64,000 bases of DNA from Sorghum bicolor (taxonomy: Eukaryota > Streptophyta > Magnoliopsida > Poales > Poaceae), in contig NC_012876.2 in the NCBI RefSeq assembly GCF_000003195.3, positions 46,123,276 to 46,187,275 of the forward strand, written 5' to 3'. Shown piece by piece: positions 53,656 to 63,496 of this stretch. Under the pieces are notes generated by a model. That model had not been told where the DNA came from and did not search any database. It saw nothing but the letters and a program-made list of their open reading frames with translations. Numbering within the stretch: the first letter of the stretch is position 1; the number at the start of each line of letters is the position of its first letter. The translations under genes and the position numbers were made by a program.

Positions 53656-55934
53656 ATGTCGAACACCGATTTCGACTTGGAGAACGTCATCCCCGTGACG
53701 GAAGCCAATCTCAGGGATGAACAGAAGCAAGCTATGGCAAAAGCTATGGAGGACTACAAGCAGCTACGCTTGAAATCCTTCAATATCAACAGGAGTGGCG
53801 AGGTGATCCAAAAGGAAGCATTGCCGATGCCTCGGGAAATCACTTTTGAAGCCAATTCTGGTAAACTACAAGAGATGGTTGACAATGCTATTAATCATGC
53901 TTTAATGAATCAATCTAGTGTGCTGTCCAATACAGTTTTCAATGCTGTAGCTAGAACTTTCAAAGAAGGACAAGTACCACCATCTTATGTGGGCCTAGCC
54001 TATCATCAGCCAGGAGCATCATCGGTCACAGCTCCATTAGCTACTACAGCCGTTGCGGGTACGGAAGTTACTTCTATTCCAAGCACATTAGGGATAACTA
54101 ATGCACAATCTACACCGATGACGACCAATCCATCAACATCAGAGGGACAAGTCAAACTTGCTACAGATTTATTGGCATCAGAAATGTCATGGTCTGTTCC
54201 TCCCAATTGGTGGGGATATGGTATGCCCTAGAGTTTATAGCAAATAGCTCTGGGACGTCTCAAGCGGCTAACATGACAGGCAAGGCTCCTATGACATCAG
54301 CACCCCCACGCTCGCCGATGACTCAGAATCCCCAGTATTCTACAACTACTACTGCAAGACCTTTTACTAGGAATTCTCAAATTCCAACGTTCCAGATACC
54401 TAACGCATCGGCAGATCCAATGCCGACGCAGCAAAGGTTTACAACACAGCCAGGGTATGTCAATTCAATGATGATGCCCAATTATCAGCCATCGGTAGTG
54501 TCTACGCCGATGAATGTTAATAATGGATGGACAGGGTAGTTCGTCTTTCCTCAGATGCCTCAGCAGATTTATTAGGCTATGGGGTTTCAGCAGGGACCGA
54601 TGCAACCTGGATTTCAGAATCAAGGGTTGATCAACCAGCCGATGAATCTTGGTCAGCAAGTTGGCGGTCAACAGGCGATGGCTAATCCCATATTCCCTGG
54701 AGATCGTGCACCGCAGAGACACGTGGATGCTTACCAGCAGATGCCAGATCCACAACCAGCTCATCGGCAAGATGCCAATGCTTACTGGGCCGATAAGATA
54801 GCTGAGGTGATGAGAGACCAATTTGGGATAAAACCCAAAGTCAACACTTACTCTTATCGGACACCGTATCCTCCTGCATATGACTTAATCCCGCTTCTAA
54901 ATCGGTACAAGGTGCCGGATTTCACCAAGTTTTCTGGACAGGATGATACATCGACAATGGAGCATGTTAACAGGTTCATCATCCAGTGTGGGGAAGCTGC
55001 TAACAGAGATGAGTTAAGGGTTCGCTTATTCTCATCGTCTTTGTCTGGATCGGCCTTTACTTGGTTTATTTCATTACCTCCAAACTCAGTGATTACTTGG
55101 GCCGATTTAGAGAAGCAATTCCATAAATACTTCTTTTCTAGGGTTCATGAGAAGAAGATTACCGATTTAGTTAGACTGAGGTAGCGCAATGATGAATCGG
55201 TTGAAAGCTTTGTACAAAGGTTACGAGATGTTAAGAACAAATGCTATAGTTTGGTTCTACATGATCGGCACCTAGCCGATTTGGCTTTCCAAGGATTGTT
55301 GCCACACATTAAAGACAAGTATGTTTCTCAAGAGTTCGAAAGTCTAAGCCATTTAGTGCAGAGGATTTTTGACCAAGATATCAGAGCTTTTGAACCTAAG
55401 AGAGCATGGAACAAAAAGGTGTCATTCGTCGATGAGGCAACAAGCTTAGACTCTGATGAAGAACCAGTCATCGGCTTGGCAGAGTGGGTAAAGAATAAGA
55501 AGCCGATGTCTTGCCCTTTTGGGCATAAAGAACCAGAAAAGTTTGCATTTGATATCACCAAAGCTGATAGGATATTTGACTTTCTGCTTCAGGAGGGGCA
55601 AATTAAGTTATCACCCAATCATGTGATTCCATCGGCAGAAGAATTAAAGAAGATCAAGTACTGCAAGTGGCATAATGCAACATCTCACAGTACAAATGAG
55701 CGCAAGGTTTTCAGGCAACAGCTGCAATCGGCTACAGAGTCTGGGAGAATTAAGTTCAACAGTTCCAAAGCTCAAAAGTCGATGAAGATCGACCAACATC
55801 CTTTCCCTACAAATATGTTGGATGTCAAGGGAAAGACCAAAGTATTGACTTCAGAGGCAGCTGAAAGAAGCACGTCAGTGGATCCTCAACACCAGATCAC
55901 TGCCGATGATGCCAAAGGCAAGGGTTTGATCTAG
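53656..55934 (+). pseudogene. gag: Gag of element I, interrupted by stops and a frame change
   Basis: ATG 53656 (MSNTDFDLENVIPVTEANL). Open to 54231, then sequence continues in a shifted frame (54189-54539) through a glutamine-, proline- and methionine-rich region. It returns at 54579-55184 with the Gag core (DTSTMEHVNRFIIQCGEA, RLFSSSLSGSAFTWF, WADLEKQFHKYFF). A CAG-to-TAG stop at 55182-55184 precedes NDESVESFVQRLRDVKNK and FEPKRAWNKK. A CCHC-like region, KYCKWHNATSHSTNERKVFR, has lost one expected cysteine (Arg in its place). Stop at 55932-55934. Confidence 0.85.
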
Positions 55935-56797
55935 GAAGGAACCAGTTCAGGAAGACCTCCCCGATCTCGCATTGTGGTTACTCATAGAAGGCATCGAGAG
56001 ACCTGGCAGCAACGTGAAGATCGGTATCGGTGCCAACAGGAGGATCGTCATTAGGAAGAATAAAGACGCTGACAAGAGTGGAATCAACATAAAGATCACC
56101 GGAACTGCCTGTTCTTTATCCACTATTGGGAGCAAAAAATCAAACTACCAACTGTAAGAGAACGCCTTGAGTGCAATGGCTACAATCAGTATGATAGACC
56201 AAATCGGCAATACGAGAACAATGATCGGCGTTTTGATGGGCCGATTAGAGGAAGAGCCTCAGTTCATGATCGGCTGGGGGGCAGACTCAGTGTGCATGAC
56301 AGACTTGGTGAGCGTGTTGGATATTTTCTCAGAAATCAAGAGGAGCTTGAGGAGATGGCGGATGCACGAGTTCCCGATGAATTCATATTTTGCAGAGATG
56401 CTAATACTTATCGAGTGGAATCGAGGGAAAATCGTCTCCAGTCAGTTAGACAACCACAACTTCCTCCATGGTGTCTAGAGGGATTAACCAGGACACAAAA
56501 AAGAAGGCTGTAGCAGGAACGACGAGAAGAACTGAGTAGAGAAGAGAATTCTGCTAAGTCTGGAGATCAGCAGCAATTGGATCCTAAAGGGAAAGGGCCA
56601 TCGGCAGATGTTAATATGGTATTTATGTTACCGATGGAGTTCCTTGCTCCTTTCAGTGCAGATAGCTCAGTTGGCTCTAGATCCGATGACGGCTATCTTT
56701 GAAAAGCCCACTGATGATGAGAGACAACATCTTAAAGCTTTGTTTGTCAAAGGCAGGGTTGATGGGCAACCGATGACCAAAATACTTGTTGATGGTG
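55935..56797 (+). pseudogene. gag-pol: Gag-protease linker and protease start of element I
   Basis: Arginine- and glutamine-rich sequence with several stops and frame changes (RHRETWQQREDRY, DARVPDEFIFCRDANTYRV, PQLPPWCLEGLTRTQKRRL). It leads into the retropepsin active-site reading MTKILVDGG at about 56773-56799. The domain is cut immediately after this motif by the switch to A-family sequence. Confidence 0.7.
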
Positions 56798-56865
56798 GGG
56801 AGAGGAGATCAAGATTTGACTATCGAAAGCTTGGGAGAGGAGATCAAGATTTTTCTATCGAAAGG
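56798..56865 (+). repeat. 35-bp duplication (filler) at the I/H junction
   Basis: GGGAGAGGAGATCAAGATTT occurs at 56798-56817 and again at 56833-56852, each followed by CTATCGAAAG. It sits exactly at the point where protease of I changes to extra-ORF sequence of the A family, and looks like junction filler or slippage. Confidence 0.8.
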
Positions 56866-57144
56866 CCTTACTTTGAAGGGATTAGAGTAGCCAAAGTCCG
56901 TTTCATCCCTCCAAAGGCAGCCCCGAAGCACGCTCTCAATGCTTTTGAGACACCTCCCAAGCGTCGCAAGACTATAATGGATATTGATGAGGACGTTCGT
57001 AGACTAGACAGAATTATCATAGACCTCCAGTCCTCGATTAACTCCCTCACTAGGCAGCTCTCTAACCACAACACCATCATACTAGGCCTCAGGCAGGATC
57101 TTGCTAGTGCCAACAAGAAGATTATGGAATTAGAGTGCCGCTAA
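56866..57144 (+). pseudogene. Extra ORF C-terminal half in H, fused to I protease start
   Basis: Residues matching about 116-209 of the A extra ORF (PYFEGIRVAKVRFIPPK to the coiled coil ending KKIMELECR) are open and in frame with upstream I sequence, so a continuous 178-codon frame (56608-57144) crosses the junction. It lacks the promoter module and N-terminus. The coiled-coil heptads are intact. Confidence 0.75.
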
Positions 57145-58455
57145 GTTATCTAGATTAGACCTTGAGGCAATGCATCTTAGTTATCTATCTTTAAATTCGG
57201 TTTAGGTTTACTATTATCATCAGTTTGCTACTAGTTATTTGTAATAAATGCCTCAAGATTAATAAAGATTATTATTATTATTATTATTATTATTATGTCT
57301 CGTGTGTCTCTACTTTATTTTTGTGCAAGAAAGCAGAAAACAAGTATGGGGGAGATCCCTCAACATGCCAAACACACTCCGACTACACCACTCCACGAGT
57401 CAGGTACACACTCTGCACACTTTACTTTACACATACACATATCTTGGATTATGCAGAATACTGTTTTCGACATGATAAATTAAAAAGATTAAAATATTTC
57501 TAATCATGATTAATCTCACTCTGATATATTTCTTGAGACTTGCAATTATTATAAAATCATTTTAAAACCCTGTGTTACTTAAGATAGTATGAAATGTGAG
57601 ATGGTAGAGTACGAGTTTCTTATTCTTGATATCATTGTTGCTTGGAGAATTTATTTAAAAATCTTCAAAATTCTAGCTACCATCCTCAGTGTTTTATATG
57701 CCTGATAAAACTGAAAATATTAATTATGATTATAAAAGCTATCTACTCTGTATTGAGTTTGTTCAAAATGAGTTAGACCCTTGTTGAGAGATTTGTCATG
57801 CTCCTAAGATCAAGACATTTATTCAGAAAGATTCACTCTTCCGAAGTATTATTGCATTAGAGGCATGGGCTATGCAAAAATAAAGATATTTCGAGGAAAT
57901 AAAAAGGAGCAAGTGCTCGACAACCTCGTAGAAAAAATGGACAAGTGTCCAGCAGTAGAATTAGGGAAACCTCGGTATCCACTTAAAAAAAAGAAGAAGA
58001 AAAAGAGAAAATGATAGCCCATGGTCCCTCTAATAAGCAATATGCCAGCAAGAGTTGACAAAGATTTTAATTTCCAAAGTCTTTGATCTAAGAGTATGAC
58101 ATTCCCCTCCTCGAATCCCATTTTGATCAGGCAATAAATGCAAAGTAAGTATGCTTAAGAATTTTTGCAAATTAAAACAGCCTCAGTAAGATATATAGAA
58201 GATAATGAGTGACCTGAGAGAACCTATGAGGATAAAAGGTATGCTAACTTTCTTTCAAAAATATACAAAAACTCCAAGTGACAAGGATTGAGAAGAAAGG
58301 ATCTTTACTCTTAACCATATACTTCACTGACTACAGTACACAGTGGAATTTTAACACCCTGCAAATATAAAGAATGCTTTAAAATGTTTTACCCCAAATA
58401 TTGTTCTTAAGCATCCTTTTCTCGAGGACGAGTAAAAGCCTAAGTATGGGGGTAT
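57145..58455 (+). other. 3' body of H
   Basis: Collinear with A 4873-6171. It holds the PPT-like AAGTATGGGGGAG near 57343, stem-loops GAGCAAGTGCTC (57907-57918) and GGACAAGTGTCC (57939-57950), and the true PPT ahead of 58456. No gene. Confidence 0.8.
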
Positions 58456-59012
58456 TTGTTGACGGTTCTTAAGTACCAATTTTAATTATCAAATAAAATA
58501 GAGAAAGGACCAATATGCAAACAACACCTAGAATTAGGGTTTGATCTGACAGAATTCCACGAGTTTTGTTGTTTATCTGTTTCTGCAGGGGTTATCAGGA
58601 AATAAGGAAGAAAGGCCCACATGTCGGGATTACATAGAGATATCAACGCACCGCGCGATTTTCTACCATCTAGAAGACTCCAGAAGCCACGGGAAGAAAG
58701 CAGAGGCCGAAAGGGGCCAGGCCCAGGGCGCCCGCCCTGGTGACCTGGGCGCCCGCCCCCTGCTGGAAGCCATTGAGGACTCTCTGCGCACACGATGTTA
58801 CACCGACCTATTGGATCCAGAATAACGTAGTACCACCTCGCCTACCGGCCCAAAAACGCATAAAGGAGGAGGACTATATAAGGAGACCCCCCTGGCCCCT
58901 GGAGAAGACATGAAGAAGTTATCATAGAGATTGAGGGGTGCCCTCGAAGGAAAACCTCTTCTCTAATTAATATTTCTTTTTAGGCTTAGCAACCAATGTA
59001 AAGTAGAAATAG
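58456..59012 (+). repeat. Truncated A-family LTR in H
   Basis: Starts TGTTGACGGTTCTTAAG and follows the A LTR, with substitutions, through two GGGCGCCC palindromes and TATATAA (58875-58881), to about 59012. It then ends without the downstream LTR half. Confidence 0.85.
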
Positions 59013-59115
59013 AGACTCGAGGAGTATGTTGGAGAACCGGATTAAGGTTGTTTGGATTTGGCAATTAATTACTGACAGAAACGAAGAATTGCGGAAAGGC
59101 ATCATTACTGAGGGG

Positions 59116-59161
59116 AATTTCGGAGCATTAATGATTTTCTACTCCGAAATTGGGGAGCATG
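59116..59161 (+). promoter_or_regulatory. Stem-loop and PPT of I
   Basis: AATTTCGGAG (59116-59125) and CTCCGAAATT (59142-59151) form a perfect ten-base stem with a 16-base loop, immediately followed by TGGGGAGCATG and the LTR at 59162. The G-rich stretch is the likely PPT. Confidence 0.6.
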
Positions 59162-59893
59162 TGTTGACACCGTTTTTTGACACGTATCTTTGGACGCGTA
59201 TCTAGAGTTAATGAGGTGTAGATTGGTAGGCAGAAAAGTGGTGACTTGTCTAGAGAAGAGTTGCCGATGATTGTTGGTGTCGATGAGAAAAAGACAGGAT
59301 ACGGCCAAGTCCATGAGTGGTGATGGATTCGTGCCGATGACTGGTGCTGATGGTTGCCGATGGCTATGAGAGGTGGTTTGCCGATGGTCATGGAGAAGGG
59401 CGCAGGAGTTGTCGATCGACTCATGGTGGTGTACCAATCGATTATGGAAGATGACTTAATGCTTTCAGTAGTTATTGGAGTTTGCTTTGTATATGGATTT
59501 CGTTTAATTTAGAATTCGAGTCCTAGTTGTGTCTGATTGTAGCCCTTTTGGGCAGGGTATAAATATAAGACCCCGCAGTGATGTAAGATATACACGATCA
59601 ATCAAATATAAGTCTTTGCCTATATTCTAGCATCTACTTTTCGACGACTTCGTCACCCTGCATACTTTTCCTTTTACTTACGAGTTCTTAGGGATTCTTC
59701 GAGTCAATCTTGACGAATTCTTGAGTTCCGCGTGAACACCTCTTGGCCGTGACATCCGAGCGCATCGCTGTTGTCGGGACCAAAGTGTTCGAGTTACCAC
59801 CTTTGTCGATTGTATGGTAAAATTGGCTGGCACGCCTTAACGTTGAATCGGGTATTAGCCCTTTGTGTTTGCAGATCGACTTTTCCACCAACA
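59162..59893 (+). repeat. 3' LTR of I (732 bp)
   Basis: Starts TGTTGACACCG, ends CACCAACA, TATAAATA at 59558-59565. Followed by TSD CTGAT at 59894-59898. Confidence 0.93.
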
Positions 59894-61259
59894 CTGATGG
59901 CAACGCTCTACTACATAGAGGGTACATAAAAGTTAAACTAAACTTTTATTGCTCTATCTTCTTTAAGTTCATGAATTCCATTTTTTCAATCCATTCTTTA
60001 AAGAGAACATTGTCCTTATATAATGGCCCTTCTTTCATGCAAACTTGCACATTTCATCTTCTGAGTCATAAGTACTCACCTCTTTTCTCACTACCTTCTA
60101 GAATGAAAGCATGGAGATCCTTTTCTGAAACATATTCAACAATGATCAATATAATGAGCATGAAAATAAACCTATGTTGGTCTCGTTAAAGACATGCACA
60201 TTAAACTTTTAATCTTTCTTTTATATTCCAGATCACCTTTGGGCAGAAATAGAATAAATCATCATTCTACATCAATTCTAAATCACCTTTGGGTAGAAAT
60301 AGAATTAATGCATATAACTGATAAACAATGTCATGATTCTTCTATATCAATTCTATATCACCTTTGGGTAGAAATAGAATTAATGCATATAATTGATAAA
60401 CAATGTCATGACATTACTATTGAAAACTTTGCTCAGAAAAGGATAATATCATAATCAACTTTACAACGGAAACGTGAAAAATGCTATTTTCTATTTTCAT
60501 GAACATTTCTAATCTTTATCCAAATTGACCACTTTGATGCAAAATTCATCAGAGTTTTAAACTTTAAACATAACTTATAATATTGTTATCATCAACTTTA
60601 GTCAGAAAATAAAAATATTATAATTTATTGAATATCTGTAATTGCTCTCCAAATTATAACATACAATTTATTCTTTTACATTAATTCTACATCACCTTTG
60701 GACAGAAATAGAATGAATGCATGACAAAAACCATGATAACATCATAATATTGGTATTAGTCAACTTTGGTCAGAATTATAATAATATTATAATAATCTGT
60801 AATTTTGTCCATTTTTTAAAATTAAACTCTCCCTTTGGTTTGAATTTAACAATGAAAAATAAACAAATAACTGTGAGTACGCAGCGAAAACTTTAATAAA
60901 ATTTTAATTCCATTTTCTAGAAACTCTTTAACTACTTTACTATTTTCTGGGCAAATTTATCTTTGGACAAAATTTGTGCAGAAAATACCATCAAAACTGT
61001 GCAAATTTATTCAAATATGCATGAAAACTGTTTCTGAAAAATAAAAAAGAAAAACTCTATAAAACACTGTACAACCAGCCAAAGCAACCAACTGCCTGGC
61101 TCGGCCCATGACCAATACGCGCTCTGTGCACTGTGCAGCCCAGCTCACGTGAGCCTCTCCTTTTTTTTCTTGCTATCGCTTTCGGCCCAGTAGAGAGCTT
61201 AGCCCAGCTTCACTTTAGGCCCACGGTCGAGCTACGACCCTCTTCCGCTGGTAGCACGC
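59894..61259 (-). other. Right-hand J sequence, probable gag or leader region
   Basis: AT-rich sequence after the I insertion with no open frame of note. Minus-strand fragments such as HAFILEGSEKRGEYL, EGPLYKDNVLF and EWIEKMEFMNLKKIEQ suggest a decayed copia gag near 59950-60130. A tandem motif array follows at 60232-60745. It ends at the K LTR. Confidence 0.45.
60232..60745 (-). repeat. Imperfect repeats built on ATCACCTTTGGGCAGAAATA
   Basis: The motif ATCACCTTTGG(G/A)(C/T)AGAAATAGAAT occurs at about 60232, 60282, 60357 and 60690. The second and third copies share a 75-base unit that includes AATGCATATAA(C/T)TGATAAACA. Looser relatives (CAACTTTGGTCAGAA) follow to about 60990. Confidence 0.75.
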
Positions 61260-62354
61260 TTTTGATATTAGATACGCATAGAGAGAATTAATCAGCAAGC
61301 GCACGGATATCAGTGAGCACTTAACCTTGGAGATGTTTCAGAGTATCATTATTTATATTTTTACCACTGGGAGAAAGCGTGCATCAGACTAACCTAAATC
61401 TATACTTAACCCCCGGGCTTGCAAGACGAGGTAATGAGATAAGAGCGATATAGAGAGAACTCCTTCATAGTCTTCTTCTAACCTATGGTAAATTGTGTAG
61501 ATATTGTTCCCCCGATGCTACCATAAATCTGACCAGACAGGGAGTATCTACGAATGTTCCTAGCCCAAGCACCACGCTTACGCTATGAACAATTACTCTC
61601 TTCCCAATGCAAATCAGATAAAGTAAACCCATAAACCGAAGAACAATACGAACAATAACTAACTAGTATTACAAGTCAAATTGCTGAATGATTCTAGAAC
61701 TAAGCCTCGGGTTAGGAGACTTGATCCCGTAGATATAAGAAAGAAGACAATGTCATGCCAAGCTTCCTCCACTTCTATCTCCACCCTATACTCTCTCAAT
61801 CTCTCTTGTTGCTAAAACCCTAAGGAGATAGATCCATTCAAGGGAGCCCTCTCTAGCTAATTCTCTCTAGAAAAATATGAATTAGGGTTTTAGAATTAGC
61901 TCCTCCTCAGGGGGTCAGGGTCATATTTGTAGCCCCCTAGGAATCACCACAGCCCTCGGATGAAACCGACTTAAACGTACGCTCAAGATTACCCCTCAAA
62001 GGCGGTGGAGGTAGGATCTGTGAGGCTCACTCTCATTAGCTGAGATCTCTGGGCGAGCGCCCATGCCCTTCGAGCGGCTGCCCATCACCCGGACCTTACT
62101 CACTTTCCATTCGGTCTGGAGCCTCCTCGAACCTTCTAGATTACTCCTAAGTTGAAGTTCATGGTATTCTCTCTATGTAAACCTGACATGTGGACCATCT
62201 TTGGTTGTTTTCAGCTGACACCCTACAGAAATAGACATTCACCAAAACTCGTGGAATTCTGTCAGTGATAACCCTATATCTACGAGATGTTTGCATATAG
62301 ATCCATTTTCATGTCTAGTTGATGATTAAAATTAAGAGTCATCTACTGTCAACA
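61260..62354 (-). repeat. 3' LTR of K (1095 bp)
   Basis: On the minus strand it starts TGTTGACAGTAGATG at 62354 and ends AATATCAAAA at 61260, where other LTRs end AATATCAACA, so the terminal dinucleotide is mutated. It contains the GAATTCCACGAGTTTTGGTG block shared with all Athila-type LTRs here, and a decayed GGGCGAGCGCCC palindrome near 62052. Confidence 0.85.
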
Positions 62355-62374
62355 AACTCCCCCAAGCTTACCCT
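62355..62374 (-). promoter_or_regulatory. Polypurine tract of K
   Basis: Minus-strand GGTAAGCTTGGGGGAGTT directly precedes the LTR start, as in C. Confidence 0.85.
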
Positions 62375-63169
62375 TTGCTCGTCCTTAAGCAAAGATAAAC
62401 TAAGTGATGGATTAGGAGTTGTTACAATGCTTTCACGCCTCAAAAGTACACATGTGTTCAAACAAGAACTCAAAACTTACTCATATTACCTTCCATTATG
62501 GGGCTTGTTAATGTCACCTGGGTCTTGAGCAGTTGAAAGACAGAACAATCAAGTCAAGCACTATACTTCACACTCTTTTATCAGCTATTATTCTAGAGCT
62601 TTTGCAAAATTTTTTAATAAAACTCAGAGTTTTCTTATATGACCCTTTCTAGTCTCTCATTTATGCTATTTCTGGATCCTTAACAAGGCAAGAATGATGT
62701 ATACCTTCTCTCTACTCTTAGAATATGTGACATTATGCTCTCTCTTTCTATCCCTACATCTAATAAGCTTATGTGAAGCTCGCAGGTGGGGAGACAGCTC
62801 AAACATACTTGCAAACATATGTTGTATAGTTAAAACGTGGATCTAGAGAAACTAGTCATACAATCAAATCATATGTGCATGTGGATGAGGGTAATGCAAT
62901 GAGTGATATGAGCGATAATAATGATTATGAGGGGCAGCAATGATGATGTTGGAAATCTAATTCTACATTTGCTCCTTGGGGATATATACCTCCCTTATCT
63001 GGAACTCTAGAAACTTTGGGGAGTACTTGGGCTGCTCATTTATTTTTTTTCTTTCTTGGGACATTTGTCCTCTTTTTTTAAGATCAACCGAGCCTCTTAA
63101 TAGAACTATATCTGTAGGGAGTATTAACTGAAGTAACTGGAACTTTATTGGATGACGGGAAAAGGGTAG

Positions 63170-63425
63170 GATGGCAACACATATTTTTGGTGTTCACTCC
63201 CATTGTAGGAGCAGAACATTTTCTAGGTGAATGGAGTGTATGCATATGAATAGTGGAATGCATACTCCTAGGGTAGGAGTAGCATAGGTGTGTGTTACCT
63301 AGGTAAAAAATAGCACATGATGCATGGGGTGTGTATATATGTGGGTGGTACTTCCAGGAACAAAAGTAGCATAGAGTAAATGCACGCGTACTTCTGAGGA
63401 TAGAAGTAGCATAGATCAATGGATG
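63170..63425 (-). repeat. Repeated CTAC-TTCT...AGAAGTA motif in K body
   Basis: Minus-strand TATGCTACTTCTATCCTCAG, TATGCTACTTTTGTTCCTGG and TATGCTACTCCTACCCTAGG recur at roughly 50-100 base spacing, each continuing into GAAGTA or GAGTA to form a small inverted repeat. C and E each have one related copy (near 21677 and 45517). Confidence 0.65.
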
Positions 63426-63496
63426 GAGAGCACATAATATTGACTTTAACTGCATGACTAATTCCTTAGGGTCAACACACCTTAACTACACGCAAT

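Larger units (their letters stand above)
56858..59012 (+). mobile_element. Fragment H: A-family 3' end captured inside I
   Basis: Homologous to A from about 4588 to about 6720: C-terminal half of the extra ORF, 3' body with an expanded ATT microsatellite (about 57267-57296), stem-loop cluster, PPT AAGTATGGGGGTATT, and the first 550 bases of the LTR (from 58456) with TATATAA at 58875-58881. No TSD is seen at its ends, and both ends are internal breakpoints, so it is not an independent insertion. Confidence 0.85.
52876..59893 (+). mobile_element. Element I: chimeric Ty3/gypsy-type element, pol replaced by an A-family fragment
   Basis: Two 732-bp LTRs (52876-53607 and 59162-59893) and a perfect TSD CTGAT (52871-52875 and 59894-59898) define a complete insertion. 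The interior has a gag and the very start of protease. Then, at about 56858, it switches to extra-ORF, 3' body and partial LTR of the A/B family (to about 59012), and returns to I-type sequence before the 3' LTR. No RT, RNase H or integrase is present. The Gag style is that of Tat-like elements. Confidence 0.88.
49925..61259 (-). mobile_element. Element J: decayed Ty1/copia retrotransposon, interrupted by I
   Basis: Minus strand: a 3' LTR (49925-50274), PPT, RNase H end and RT (50473 to about 52130), then degraded upstream sequence to 52875, element I, and more probable J sequence 59894-61259 where K is inserted. The left copia assignment is firm from RT and RNase H motifs. Membership of the right piece follows from the CTGAT duplication around I, which requires both flanks to be one locus. 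The 5' LTR is not in the window. Confidence 0.75.
61260..63496 (-). mobile_element. Element K: 3' part of a diverged C-family retrotransposon
   Basis: Minus strand: 3' LTR (61260-62354) preceded by PPT and about 1.1 kb of internal sequence homologous to the 3' third of the C body (C about 21650-22730). Shared phrases include GGATCCAGAAATA and GACGAGCAA(A/G)GGGTAAGC. The rest is beyond the CACTA insertion at 63497. No coding region. Confidence 0.8.

Noticed and set aside
56858..59012. H as an independent insertion into I
   Set aside because: Neither end is an LTR terminus and no target duplication is seen; both breakpoints are internal to elements, so capture or template switching fits better.
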